Shown: positions 46,510 to 55,510 of the stretch, one piece after another
Numbering within the stretch: position 1 is the first letter of the stretch
Layout of the letters: the number at the start of each line of letters is the position of its first letter
NCBI RefSeq assembly: GCF_001866075.3
Contig: NZ_CP063356.1
Span: forward strand, 858,164 to 922,163
DNA: 64,000 bases
Direction: 5' to 3'
Source of the DNA: Anaerobacillus isosaccharinicus
Lineage (GTDB): Bacteria; Bacillota; Bacilli; Bacillales; Anaerobacillaceae
The notes under the pieces: generated by a model
Seen by the model: the letters and a program-made list of their open reading frames with translations, nothing else
What the model was told of the DNA's origin: nothing
The model's database searches: none
Position numbers and translations under genes: made by a program

Positions 46510-46713
46510 ATGAGAAAAAAGTTAGTCGGGAATGGCATTAGTTCCTTTGGATTGGGTGTAATAGTAAGTTCAATTGTTTATCCTCTCGGTTTTATGAACT
46601 CTCAATCCGTTTTTTATGGAATGCTGGTAATCGGAGCGGTTTTACTTCTAACTGGAAAACTTATTGGTAAAACGCAGAAAGAAACTGAGATTATTAGTAC
46701 CAAAATACAATAG
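46510..46713 (+). CDS. Two-TM small membrane protein, 67 aa
   Basis: MRKKLVGNGISSFGLGVIVSS and a second helix GMLVIGAVLLLTGKLIG. ATG 46510 is preferred (GGAGATGAGATTA upstream). Function unknown; one of the array genes. Confidence 0.6.
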   Translation: MRKKLVGNGISSFGLGVIVSSIVYPLGFMNSQSVFYGMLVIGAVLLLTGKLIGKTQKETEIISTKIQ

Positions 46714-46730
46714 CGTTACCATTATTGATG

Positions 46731-46782
46731 TAACGGTGAGCAATAGCACAAGAAGGCTGTTGCTTCTGTTGCATTGAGCAGG
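46731..46782 (+). repeat. Array hairpin repeat 5
   Basis: TAACGGTGAGCAATAGC, loop ACAAGAAG, GCTGTTGC, then TTGCATTGAGCAGG, the shared tail. Confidence 0.6.
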
Positions 46783-46831
46783 ATAGTTCCTTAGTAATTA
46801 CGATATTAGTTCTTTGAAAAAGAGGTGAAAA

Positions 46832-47143
46832 ATGAAATGCGATGATTGTGGATATGACCACAATGAGGTATTAAAGCATTGGGAATACAGGGGCGAAAGT
46901 AATAATGACGGATTTACTTATACTATCCTTTCCAATACTTATGATGGAGAAATACTTAAAGAAATACTGAGTCATGCATTGTCAATACATAAACCACCAT
47001 TTGATTTATTTATAGATACTTGTGTTGTGGAAACACATGAATGTAAAAATTGCTTTTTAAAATATTTAAAAAGTGCAGAAGAACGGAGAAGAATAGAGCA
47101 ACAATTTTTTGATTTAGGTATTACCTTACATGAATTCTTTTAG
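46832..47143 (+). CDS. Zinc-ribbon-type small protein, 103 aa
   Basis: MKCDDCGYDHNEV and HECKNCFLKYLK provide two CxxC pairs for a zinc ribbon, with an acidic middle and a helical C-terminus. AAAGAGGTGAAAA precedes ATG. Function unknown; array gene. Confidence 0.65.
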   Translation: MKCDDCGYDHNEVLKHWEYRGESNNDGFTYTILSNTYDGEILKEILSHALSIHKPPFDLFIDTCVVETHECKNCFLKYLKSAEERRRIEQQFFDLGITLHEFF

Positions 47144-47152
47144 TATTAAACT

Positions 47153-47212
47153 CAACTAAAGAGTGCAATAGTTTAACAATCTGTTGTTGCCGCTGTGGTG
47201 TTAATGAGCAGG
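47153..47212 (+). repeat. Array hairpin repeat 6
   Basis: GAGTGCAATAG, loop, CTGTTGTTGCC, ending GTTAATGAGCAGG; followed after 6 bp by the group II intron. Confidence 0.5.
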
Positions 47213-47218
47213 TTTGTT

Positions 47219-48131
47219 GTGCGAAACGTTTCTACCCCAAATTGAGAATGGTCACATTACTCAGGTAAAAGGTAGACAATTCCCTTCGGGGAGTTGAAGG
47301 GTTATATCGAAGAGTCAAATGATTGAGTAACGTCTTGAAGGGCTCTCTCTTAGTCGAATAGCACTAAAATTGGTAAGAATGATAGTGTTATAAGCTCGGC
47401 AAAAAGGCGTGAGAATTTACCGTAACAGTTCGGCTGACGAAAGCCTGCCCGCGGGGGTGGTGTAAATCATGATGCTTGAGTTGAATGAATATGGTGAGAA
47501 TGCTAAATAATCTAAGAAGAAGGATTAAGCTGACAAACTTCATAATGTACGGGTCTAAACGCTTACTACATAGAGATGTGTATATCACCAAATTGTGAAG
47601 TTAGCAGTGGATGAGTAAGACTCGCTAATATGAAAGTCCACGATATGTTACAGGCATATAAACGGCTAACAGGCTTACAGGAAGCACCTAAGTTCATTCT
47701 ATAGTAGATATAATTCAACGTTGTAAGCTGATAACGTGGAGGGCTTACTCCCAAAGAAAAGGTAATAAGGAAAGCAATAATGAGATTAGCTATTGTATAA
47801 CTTATTTTTGTATCAGTGAAAGTGGAGGCACAGTACCAATGAAATGTCTAATCCGCACGGAGGGATAGCCACTAGACTAATGAAGATTTATTTATTCATG
47901 CAAGGCAAATCTTTATCGGTTAATAAGGTTCTTGTGAATAGAGGTTTACCTCCCGCGGGAGGCACCGACTTATTGAAACGGAAGAATTGAGACACAAAAG
48001 GTACTAAAATATCAAAAGTGTTAATGGTTAAATAGAGTTGGATTAGTTGGAACGCCGTATGAGGTGAAAGTCTCATGTACGGTGTGAACGAGGGGAAAAG
48101 GGAGCGATAATTTCAAACCCTTACCTATTCG
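47219..48131 (+). ncRNA. ORF-less group II intron (about 0.9 kb)
   Basis: Begins GTGCG, the usual 5' end. Near the 3' end a domain V hairpin is clear at about 48050-48088: CCGTATGAG, GTGAAAG loop, CTCATGTACGG, followed by a domain VI-like stem with an unpaired A and the end TTACCTATTC. Stop codons throughout exclude a maturase gene, and no reverse transcriptase is present in the window, so it would need a maturase supplied in trans or be defunct. The 3' boundary is approximate (within a few nt). Confidence 0.75.
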
Positions 48132-48140
48132 TATGAGTAG

Positions 48141-48176
48141 TAACAGTGACGCTTTCTCTGTAAATATTGAGTCAGG
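48141..48176 (+). repeat. Array hairpin repeat 7, right half only
   Basis: CAGTGACGCTTTCT matches the right arm of repeat 4 and ends TTGAGTCAGG; the left arm is missing and the group II intron takes its place. Confidence 0.5.
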
Positions 48177-48202
48177 TTAACAAAATACAAGGGGGGATAT
48201 TG

Positions 48203-48472
48203 ATGTGGGAAATTCCGATTTACTTAATCTTTGCACCTGTTTTAACAATCATCATTTCTTTACTCTGCAGAATTAGGTTTAAAAAGTATTTTATGGCACC
48301 TTTAATCATATTTTTTATTCTCAACATCCAAACAGTAGTAGTTCCAATATTTTATAACGTGGGTTGGGAAGGTATTTTTGGGTGGGCAATTTTTTATACT
48401 GTTATATCGCTAATTATTTCTTTAATTATGTGGAGTTTTAGGAAAAAATACTCTTTTCCAAAGTCTGCATAA
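48203..48472 (+). CDS. DUF2651/YbeF-like membrane protein, 89 aa
   Basis: Three hydrophobic helices starting MWEIPIYLIFAPVLTIIIS, like Bacillus DUF2651 proteins. ATG 48203 follows AAGGGGGGATATTG. Function unknown; last gene of the array. Confidence 0.65.
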   Translation: MWEIPIYLIFAPVLTIIISLLCRIRFKKYFMAPLIIFFILNIQTVVVPIFYNVGWEGIFGWAIFYTVISLIISLIMWSFRKKYSFPKSA

Positions 48473-48519
48473 TACATCAGATATAGTGACTTTATACTTT
48501 GGAAAAGTTGTAACAAAAT

Positions 48520-48562
48520 TTCACTAACGGGGGCCTCGTAGCTCTCTATGTCTCTTTGAGCC
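48520..48562 (+). repeat. Array hairpin repeat 8
   Basis: TTCACTAACGGGGGCCTCG start and TTTGAGCC end, after the DUF2651-like gene. A separate AAAAAAGTGACC-type hairpin follows at 48563-48625. Confidence 0.45.
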
Positions 48563-48872
48563 AAAAAAAGTAACCCACCCTGTGCGTTTGGTCGACGAAT
48601 AAGGTAAGGTCACTTTTTTGGTATTTAATTGCCTATAGTAACCGCCAACCGTTCATTCTGCTGACAATTACTTTAAGAGCTTGGATGTTAACGCATCTTT
48701 GCTCTTTTTTAGTTTATTAAAAAATTATTAATTTATGGCTGACTTTTAAAGAAATATATTTTAGATATACTTTTATATCTTATACCTATTATAAGTTAAT
48801 TGGTACACAGTGTAAAGATAACGGACAATTTTTAACATGTTTTTTTCTATTACTAAATATACAATACTTAAA

Positions 48873-49226
48873 TTACTTAGTTAGAATTTGCGATAAAACA
48901 AGAACTCCAATAACACCAATGAATAATAAAATTAAAGAAGCTACATATCTTTTCCCTTCGAGATACTTCCACTCCATAAATGATTTGACGCTAAAAATAA
49001 TAATATATAAGCCAATATGTATCCATTTAGTTAAAGCTTGATTAGTAGGATCAAAAATGAAACTTCCAAAAATAAGAATAAAAGTAATACCATATAAAAT
49101 AATATCTATTATACCTTTTGCCTCACTTTGATAAACATACTTATATTTTCCTTTTAATAACCATTTATCAAAAAACCAGTCAAAAAAGAGAACAATAATT
49201 AGCCATATTAAAAGTACAAGTCCCAT
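48873..49226 (-). CDS. DUF4181-like membrane protein, 117 aa
   Basis: Four membrane helices with FFDWFFDKWLLKGKYKYVYQSE and KSFMEWKYLEGKRYVASLI, which fits DUF4181 family proteins. Weak ribosome site. Function unknown. Opposite orientation to the array. Confidence 0.65.
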   Translation of the reverse strand: MGLVLLIWLIIVLFFDWFFDKWLLKGKYKYVYQSEAKGIIDIILYGITFILIFGSFIFDPTNQALTKWIHIGLYIIIFSVKSFMEWKYLEGKRYVASLILLFIGVIGVLVLSQILTK

Positions 49227-49364
49227 TTAATCACTACCTTTCATTTAAACTCTCTATATATTTTACCACATTTTACAAATACCTTCTATCTGATGTCTTA
49301 CCTTGCTTATTATATCTCACCACCTTTTTAATAGTTTTTTCATGCTTTCAATGAAATCTTGATG

Positions 49365-49391
49365 AGGCTGTTGAGATAGTCCCAACAGCCT
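49365..49391 (-). terminator. Terminator after the 172-aa gene
   Basis: AGGCTGTTG / CAACAGCCT arms, 45 nt downstream of the stop. Confidence 0.65.
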
Positions 49392-49436
49392 AAAATTTAA
49401 TCTTATTAAACTTAAACTTCAGAACAATAGCAGTGT

Positions 49437-49955
49437 TTATGGAGTAATCCATCCACCAGTAGTTTGAATACGTTTCAAGACATAAGAATTATTATTATTA
49501 GCTCTGTTCTGCTCAGGAGTGAGATTTGGATTATGATTACCATATACTAACTCCGCAACTTCACCATCTGACATCCTAAATTGAAGATAAGATAATTCAA
49601 CTTCAATTGCAGTATATGATCCGTTCATATTGAAAATGTCTTGAATTTGATTTCTCAATAAATTATAACCGCCATTTACTACATTTCTAGTTGCTTGTCT
49701 ATTTGATGCAGTCAATGAATTTGAAATTCTAAAAAACATATCAACCATAAAACCAACAGGTGTAGGTGCTTTTCTTCGAATAAGTGAACGAATTACCTCT
49801 GTTGTTGCTCCCCACCAAGTATTCATACTTGATATAGAGACACCTGCTTCAAGCGAATCCAAAGCACTTTTTTGTCCTATTGCTAGTTGATTTAATTGAC
49901 TTCTTTGAATGATTTCAGTCCGAACAAGCTCTCTTGTGCCGACATATGTTGACAT
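49437..49955 (-). CDS. Hypothetical protein, 172 aa
   Basis: Soluble, with an Asn-rich tail (NHNPNLTPEQNRANNNNSYV). AAGGGAG stands 8 nt before ATG. No family recognised and no signal peptide. Probably functions with the YvrJ-like miniprotein next to it, which is inference. Confidence 0.6.
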   Translation of the reverse strand: MSTYVGTRELVRTEIIQRSQLNQLAIGQKSALDSLEAGVSISSMNTWWGATTEVIRSLIRRKAPTPVGFMVDMFFRISNSLTASNRQATRNVVNGGYNLLRNQIQDIFNMNGSYTAIEVELSYLQFRMSDGEVAELVYGNHNPNLTPEQNRANNNNSYVLKRIQTTGGWITP

Positions 49956-50067
49956 GAAAACAACTCCCTTTTAATTTTTTTAACAAGAACTTCCGCGCGG
50001 TTATTGCTTGTTACTATTAAAAGAGTATTTAGTAAAAAAAAAACAACCAAACACTAAAATTATTTGA

Positions 50068-50223
50068 CTAATTTTTATTCTTCATAATAATTTGAAGTTG
50101 CAAAATTGCATCAGTCAAGTTTTCTATTCTTTTTTCAAACCTAATTAACAGGTAAATGGCAATCACTACTGGAAAGCCAAAATTACCTAATAGTGTAACC
50201 ATCTGAGAAAATTCAATTTCCAT
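50068..50223 (-). CDS. YvrJ-like membrane miniprotein, 51 aa
   Basis: MEIEFSQMVTLLGNFGFPVV, IAIYLLIRFEKRIENLTDAI: the LGNFGFPVVIAIYLLIRFE pattern is characteristic of YvrJ. GGAGGAATGTTAA precedes ATG 50223. One membrane helix, then a charged helix. In Bacillus YvrJ is linked with the SigO system; no such genes are seen here. Its coding sequence is short and easily missed. Confidence 0.75.
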   Translation of the reverse strand: MEIEFSQMVTLLGNFGFPVVIAIYLLIRFEKRIENLTDAILQLQIIMKNKN

Positions 50224-50428
50224 TTAACATTCCTCCTTCTATACTTTAAAAGAGATTTTAAACCTTGATATATCAACTTAATTTTTAAAATAGGACTATT
50301 TTAACTCAAATAATTTACTGGTAAATGATATGGTAATTATACAAACGTTTGTTCCTATTTTATTCAGAAAAAGGTTGATTAAAATATAAAAAATACCCTT
50401 TATAAAGTAAAGGGAAGGGGAGTTAAGA

Positions 50429-50632
50429 ATGAATGAAACACTAAACCAATTTATTAAGGATAATCAGAATTTACTTGAACAACCTATCGTGAAATCATTT
50501 TTAATGATAGAAGATAACTATAATTTATTTAGAGAAGCCATTTGCGAACCAACTGTTAACGGGCACATTAAATCTTCTAAAAGTCTATTGAATTTTTCAA
50601 ATTCCTCCGGAATTGCCTATTCACTTCCCTGA
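50429..50632 (+). CDS. Small hypothetical protein, 67 aa
   Basis: MNETLNQFIKDNQNLLEQPIVKSFL with helical character; GGAAGGGGAGTTAAG precedes ATG. Possibly an accessory gene of the DDE/AAA transposon that follows. No family recognised. Confidence 0.5.
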   Translation: MNETLNQFIKDNQNLLEQPIVKSFLMIEDNYNLFREAICEPTVNGHIKSSKSLLNFSNSSGIAYSLP

Positions 50633-50676
50633 AATAATATGCTAAGTTTTTTGCATATTGAGGGGGAGGTTTTTTT

Positions 50677-51207
50677 ATGATTAAAATTCATGACTTCGGA
50701 ATTGGGTTGGTTGAGTATGGGGAAAGAGGAAAGAAGAATGATTTTCCATTGTTTGATGAATGTCCTAATTGTAAATGTCTAGCTCATGGGAACCTACATC
50801 GAAATGGGTATTATTGGAGGTATGGAATAACTGAAGAAGAGACATCATATATTCCCATTTGCCGTCTTAGATGTCTAGGGTGCAAAGTGAATATTTCTAT
50901 TCTACCAGATTTTCTAATACCGTATTTCCAGCATACCGTCAAAACCGTATTGGATCGCGTTAATCAGATTCTACAAAACAAGAGAGTAAATGGCAGCCGT
51001 CAATTGTTGAGATTTTATCTTTGTCGATATTTAAAATGCATTAATTGGATTCATACATTCTTTATTAGTTTGGGGGAGATTAGTGGAAAGTCGGGGGATA
51101 TAAAAAAAGAGGCCATAAAATATATGAAAATGATCCATGATTTTGGCGAATCACCCTTCTTACGAAGGTCACAGGGTCACTTAGCAAAATACCTTATGGC
51201 AAATTAA
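50677..51207 (+). CDS. Zinc-ribbon protein, DUF6431-like, 176 aa
   Basis: CPNCKCLAHGNLHRNGYYWRYG and CRLRCLGCKVNISILPDFLIPY give paired CxxC motifs, then a helical part with RQLLRFYLCRYLK. This type accompanies DDE transposase/AAA ATPase genes and may bind transposon DNA. GAGGGGGAGG precedes ATG. Role inferred from context. Confidence 0.6.
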   Translation: MIKIHDFGIGLVEYGERGKKNDFPLFDECPNCKCLAHGNLHRNGYYWRYGITEEETSYIPICRLRCLGCKVNISILPDFLIPYFQHTVKTVLDRVNQILQNKRVNGSRQLLRFYLCRYLKCINWIHTFFISLGEISGKSGDIKKEAIKYMKMIHDFGESPFLRRSQGHLAKYLMAN

Positions 51208-51340
51208 TTCTATCATATTTGAGTGAATTTAAAAATAATCTCATTCCCACATAACTTTTTCATAGTCACAAAATAGCAAAAAAAGTAGAATTATAACCAT
51301 GGATGACCGGTCGTCCTTCGATTAAAAGGAGGAAGATTCC

Positions 51341-52012
51341 ATGAATGAAAAAGAACGCGAACAAGTGGCTTTATTTCGATATGGCTTAATAGCCCCGCTC
51401 TTTAATGGGCAAGTAGATTCGAAAGAATACTTAAAGGGATTAGAAGGGAAAGTTCATTCTATTCCTTATTATGGTGAAAAGAAAATTGCGCAGAAAACAA
51501 TGAAAGAATGGCTTCTTAATTATCGAAGGAATGGTTTTGAAGCTTTAAAACCAAAGAAACGTATAGATCGCGGGAACTCACGCAGGCTATCCCCTGATGA
51601 CCAAGATCAAATTCTTGAAATACGAAAAAAAACTCCCCATATGCCAGTTAGTGTTTTCTACGAACAACTAATCGAACGAGGAGAGATACAAAAAACCCAA
51701 ATATCTTACTCTACTATAATTCGATTATTAAAAAAACACAACCTTATTGGGAAACAAATGTTGGCCATACCGGAAAGAAAACGTTTCGCTCACGATAAGG
51801 TGAATGTGTTGTGGCAAGCTGATCTGTCACATGGGCCATATGTACCAATCAATGGAAAAAAGACAAAGACATTTTTAATAGCCTATATAGATGATTGTTC
51901 AAGGCTAGTTCCATATGCACAATTTTTCTCTTCGGAGAAATTTGATGGGTTAAGAGTGGTCACGAAGGAAGCTTTAATTCGGAGAGGAAAGCCAACTATC
52001 CTTTATGCGGAC
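51341..52012 (+). pseudogene. Integrase-core DDE transposase, 5' part (split by RIT element)
   Basis: Helix-turn-helix region (KTMKEWLLNYRRNGFEALKPKKR), RIIRLLKKHNL, then the core: VNVLWQADLSHGPY (first Asp), FLIAYIDDCSRLV, and ILYAD (second catalytic Asp), where the RIT element begins exactly after the Asp codon. The 3' part resumes at 55511 in the same frame; the whole would be about 420 aa. AAAGGAGGAAGATTCC precedes ATG. Confidence 0.9.
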
Positions 52013-52096
52013 TATACCGAAAAAAATACTATGCCGAATAAACTTATAAATCCTTCATAAATAAACAGTTTACGAAGGATTTTCGGCATAGTGTTT
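52005..52096 (+). repeat. RIT element left terminal inverted repeat, 92 bp
   Basis: Perfect inverse of 55393..55484. Begins with the target octamer ATGCGGAC. Internally it contains a smaller palindrome (TGCCGAA...TTCGGCA). Confidence 0.9.
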
Positions 52097-52101
52097 AGCT
52101 T

Positions 52102-53145
52102 TTAGTCCAGACTATAAATCAGTTTTCTTATATCCTTGGTTTTCCAAAGCGGGGATTCTTCCACTGCCTCAGGGCTTGTTTTCTTTATGGCTTCATGAAT
52201 CATATCCAACGTTGCAAAAGCATAGAAGTTTGATGTTGTTGAAAGACTTTCATGACCAAGCATTTCCATGATGACTGTGAGGGGCATACCTTTTCGGTAT
52301 AACGTCATAGCTCTTGTTTTCCTGATTAAGTGGCAGTGAACATGCCGTGGGATTTCAGGACAAATCATTCTTGCCTGGTTTGCATATTGACCTAAAAGGA
52401 GATTTATCGTATCCGTAGACAAGGCATGAGGCTTCCCATCCCTCATCGAATAGAACAATGGAGCCCCGCCATCTGTGTTTGGATGCGGATGGAATTCCTG
52501 AAGATAACGCTTGATGTGAGCAACAGTTTTCTCCATCAGGGGCACATTACGACTTTTGTTGCCTTTACCGGTTAGCGTAACGAAAGGTGTTTTGACGTTG
52601 ATAATGTGCAGATCCCGAAGGGTAATATCTACAAGTTCCTGCGCTCTGGCAGCCGTATCATACAACATAATGAACATCATGCGATTGCGTCTTCCCTTTT
52701 GTGTATCTGTTTTAGGCGTTTTTAATAATGCTTCAATAGCTTCATTTGTCATATATAATATGGACTTTTTGTGTTCCTTCATTCCGCGAACGCTACGAAC
52801 ATCGTTGTATATTGCAACAAGCGTAATATCCTCGTCTGCGCAATACTCCATGAACGATTTTAGTGCAGTCAATCGAAGGTTGCATGTTTTGGCTGCTAGA
52901 TTTTGCACTTCATTCATCCAGACAAAATAATCTTTAATGTGTTTCCTATTTAGAAAGTCAAACGTAATGTCCTGTCGTTCAATCCCTTTTTGGATTTCCA
53001 AGTAATCAATAAAGTAACTCATGGACTTCTTATACGAATTTATTGTGTTTTGGCTAAGGTTTCTTACCTTGGGCAGGTATACATGAAGGAAGCTACGAGC
53101 ATAATGCCAAAATTCGGGCTCAATCTGCTTTCTACTCTTCATCAT
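52102..53145 (-). CDS. ritC: RIT tyrosine recombinase, third gene (RitC), 347 aa
   Basis: SAM-like N-terminal domain (FLHVYLPKVRNLSQNTINSYKKSM), catalytic core with DTAARAQELVDI (Arg), HCHLIRKTRA (His-x-x-Arg), LGHESLSTTSNFYA (His and Tyr). ATG 53145 overlaps the end of ritB and follows GGAGGTGGATT. Confidence 0.88.
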   Translation of the reverse strand: MMKSRKQIEPEFWHYARSFLHVYLPKVRNLSQNTINSYKKSMSYFIDYLEIQKGIERQDITFDFLNRKHIKDYFVWMNEVQNLAAKTCNLRLTALKSFMEYCADEDITLVAIYNDVRSVRGMKEHKKSILYMTNEAIEALLKTPKTDTQKGRRNRMMFIMLYDTAARAQELVDITLRDLHIINVKTPFVTLTGKGNKSRNVPLMEKTVAHIKRYLQEFHPHPNTDGGAPLFYSMRDGKPHALSTDTINLLLGQYANQARMICPEIPRHVHCHLIRKTRAMTLYRKGMPLTVIMEMLGHESLSTTSNFYAFATLDMIHEAIKKTSPEAVEESPLWKTKDIRKLIYSLD

Positions 53146-54103
53146 AATCCACCTCCGGAAGCAACCCTTCAAGTATTTTAGTTTTTTCGGAGAAAGTAGA
53201 AAAAAACTCAGGCACAAGATGAAGATAGTAGTAGGTGCTTTCCAAACAGGCATGTCCCATGTAACGCACCAAATATGGAAGCATGGAATTCACATCGGAT
53301 TCTTCCTTAAGCCATTGATTGAGTTTGTCGAAGGCAAAATGATGGCGAAAATCATATGCTCTTGCCTTCGAGCCTGACTCATGCCCCAAACCAGCCGCCT
53401 TCCATATCTTATTGAAATTCGATCCAATAGACGTACTCTGGTAACAACTATGGGATTTTACCGGAAAGAAATACGTTCGATCTGGAAATATATTATCTAT
53501 GACAGCATCGTATTTCAAATATAGTTGTTTAAGGTCTTCCGGAAGAAACAACCTTCGGTCTTTAGGGCCTTTTGAATGGATTACATCGATATAGCCAGTA
53601 TGAAGGTTAACGTTTTTTCGCAGAAGCAACCGCGCTTCACTTGTTCTCAATCCACAACAATAAAGCAATCTAAAGTACATGGGTAGGACAAGATGGCGGA
53701 CAGGATTTTCCTTGCGAGGGCCTAGTGTGTCGCAAGCATCGAAAAATCGGATAATTTCTTCATCTGTGAAAAAATGTGGTATCGTTCGGATTTGCTTTCG
53801 ACAGATTTTGTTGGTGACAACATATGCATCTGAGTATCCAGAATGTTGCAGGTATTTGCCAAACTCACGAATAGGTGCCACACGTACTCGTTGGGTGTTT
53901 GGGCATTCGTTATCCCGTAAGATAACCCAACCTTTAACAATCTCGTTCAATAAAACCTCTTCGGATTCGCGTTTTGCACAATAGCGATCAAACTCGTGGA
54001 GATAGTATTCGCTTGTTTTATACTTCCAGCCTAGTGAGTGTTTAAACGCTACAAAAGACTCCATGAAAGAAGCTAGTTTACTAACATATGCCTTCTCCAT
54101 CAT
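53132..54103 (-). CDS. ritB: RIT tyrosine recombinase, second gene (RitB), 323 aa
   Basis: YCCGLRTSEARLLLRKNV (Arg), AYDFRHHFAFDKL (Arg-His), YMGHACLESTYYYLHLVP (His, Tyr). Start at ATG-ATG 54103 overlapping the ritA stop (ATGA), preceded by GAAGGGGCTCAA. Confidence 0.88.
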   Translation of the reverse strand: MMEKAYVSKLASFMESFVAFKHSLGWKYKTSEYYLHEFDRYCAKRESEEVLLNEIVKGWVILRDNECPNTQRVRVAPIREFGKYLQHSGYSDAYVVTNKICRKQIRTIPHFFTDEEIIRFFDACDTLGPRKENPVRHLVLPMYFRLLYCCGLRTSEARLLLRKNVNLHTGYIDVIHSKGPKDRRLFLPEDLKQLYLKYDAVIDNIFPDRTYFFPVKSHSCYQSTSIGSNFNKIWKAAGLGHESGSKARAYDFRHHFAFDKLNQWLKEESDVNSMLPYLVRYMGHACLESTYYYLHLVPEFFSTFSEKTKILEGLLPEVDYDEE

Positions 54104-55332
54104 TTGAGCCCCTTCACTTTCATAGGAATGACGGCTAAGGTTAATGCACAATCACGCATCTTTTCTTCGTCAGTAGACAGATAAACGTCGGCTGAGTTTG
54201 GGTTGACATGCCCAAGTGTTGATGAAATTGTTTGTATGGCAACCCCATTTTTTAACATTTTTGAGGCGACATGATGTCTAAGGAGGCGGGTGCCTTTAAG
54301 TTCGTTGTTAACTCTTACTCCTGCACATGTAAATATTTTTCTTACTATGGTGTAACAACTCGAATGTTCTTTCAACGGTACATGTGGGGCATTTCGAGAT
54401 AAAAATACGCACGATGAATCTGATTTAGGACGGTCATTCGTGAGATACCTTACTAATGCATTGCCGATTGCAGGAAGAAGGGGTAAAACTAAAGGCTCAT
54501 TCGTCTTCTGTTGGACTATGTTAATAACATCCCCTTGCCAATCTATATCTTTTAACCTTAAGTTCAAAATATCCACGGCCCTGATTCCAGTAAGAAGCGA
54601 TAATAATATAATAGCTTTGTCCCTTGAAGATACAGCATCGGTTTGTAATACATCCCATACAGCCCGTTCTTCCTCCTCCGTTAATACGGGAATAATTGTC
54701 CTTTTTCTCAGGAGTTTATCAGGAACGGCTGCAATAAGTCTGTTTCCACCTTCTGCAAAACGCAAAAATGATCTTAATCCGGAGGCCGCCGTTCGAAGAC
54801 TTCCAGAGTCCCAGGTTTCTCTTAGTTCATCAAAAAACTTATAGATTGATTTAAGAGGGACAGCTTTCAACTCGGTATAGCCCAATTTTTCAATAAAAAT
54901 AAGGAACTTGCAGGAAGTATTTCGATACGATTCTATAGTATTTTTACTTTTTTTCTCCTCTTGTAGAAACGCTAGAAAATGGATATGAAGGTCCTGGAAT
55001 TTAATAGTTGAGGGCTTATCGACCTTACTATCCCTGCTTGGTTGCCAGCCAAAATAGCCTCTTTCTTCATATTCCCTTAATTTTCTTATGCATGAAGTGT
55101 GTAGCTTTTTACGTGAATGGCAGTATTGTCCTGTCCTTCTGTCTGCAGAATCATTCACGAAATGCTCAACCAATTCTTGAGTTAAAGTTTCTGTCCCCAT
55201 GATAGCGGCAGACTTCAACAGTCTTTCATATACCCTTTTGAAACTATGAATCGTTGATTGACAATAACCTGCTTTTTCAAGCGCTTCAAGTACCATTTTT
55301 ACACTACTTTCCACAGTTGGTTTCTTTACCAT
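54100..55332 (-). CDS. ritA: RIT tyrosine recombinase, first gene (RitA), 410 aa
   Basis: LLTGIRAVDILNLRLKDI (Arg), GTRLLRHHVASKML (His-x-x-Arg region), LGHVNPNSADVYLSTDE (His, Tyr). ATG 55332 follows GGAGGAATTACT; a longer frame upstream is rejected. First gene of the trio, coupled to ritB. Confidence 0.88.
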   Translation of the reverse strand: MVKKPTVESSVKMVLEALEKAGYCQSTIHSFKRVYERLLKSAAIMGTETLTQELVEHFVNDSADRRTGQYCHSRKKLHTSCIRKLREYEERGYFGWQPSRDSKVDKPSTIKFQDLHIHFLAFLQEEKKSKNTIESYRNTSCKFLIFIEKLGYTELKAVPLKSIYKFFDELRETWDSGSLRTAASGLRSFLRFAEGGNRLIAAVPDKLLRKRTIIPVLTEEEERAVWDVLQTDAVSSRDKAIILLSLLTGIRAVDILNLRLKDIDWQGDVINIVQQKTNEPLVLPLLPAIGNALVRYLTNDRPKSDSSCVFLSRNAPHVPLKEHSSCYTIVRKIFTCAGVRVNNELKGTRLLRHHVASKMLKNGVAIQTISSTLGHVNPNSADVYLSTDEEKMRDCALTLAVIPMKVKGLK

Positions 55333-55392
55333 AGTAATTCCTCCTAAAAATAGTTTGGACGTTAGTCCACTTCTATTATGGAAAAAATAGCA

Positions 55393-55484
55393 AAACACTA
55401 TGCCGAAAATCCTTCGTAAACTGTTTATTTATGAAGGATTTATAAGTTTATTCGGCATAGTATTTTTTTCGGTATAGTCCGCAT
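55393..55484 (-). repeat. RIT element right terminal inverted repeat, 92 bp
   Basis: Perfect inverse of 52005..52096, ending GTCCGCAT, the inverse of the target octamer. Confidence 0.9.
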
Positions 55485-55510
55485 TATGACGAATTCGTCA
55501 TAATGCGGAC
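55477..55510. repeat. 34-bp perfect palindrome at the RIT right junction
   Basis: GTCCGCAT, then the 18-bp palindrome TATGACGAATTCGTCATA, then ATGCGGAC. The two octamers are inverse copies of the target; the last one abuts the resumed host gene at 55511. Confidence 0.9.

Larger units (their letters stand above)
52013..55510 (-). mobile_element. RIT element (recombinase in trio), 3498 bp
   Basis: Three overlapping tyrosine recombinase genes on one strand between 92-bp perfect inverted repeats, the defining layout of RIT elements. It splits the DDE transposase gene between codons for Asp and Asn of the YADNG motif. The octamer ATGCGGAC is present at both host junctions. Confidence 0.93.

Noticed and set aside
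47388-48076. Minus-strand frames within 47.4-48.1 kb
   Set aside because: They lie in the structured group II intron RNA region and lack ribosome sites or protein-like composition.
42008-48562. Array as a classical integron with attC sites
   Set aside because: The repeats end in AACG and TTGAGCAGG-like sequences; the paired RYYYAAC / GTTRRRY boxes are not consistently present and no integron integrase is adjacent.
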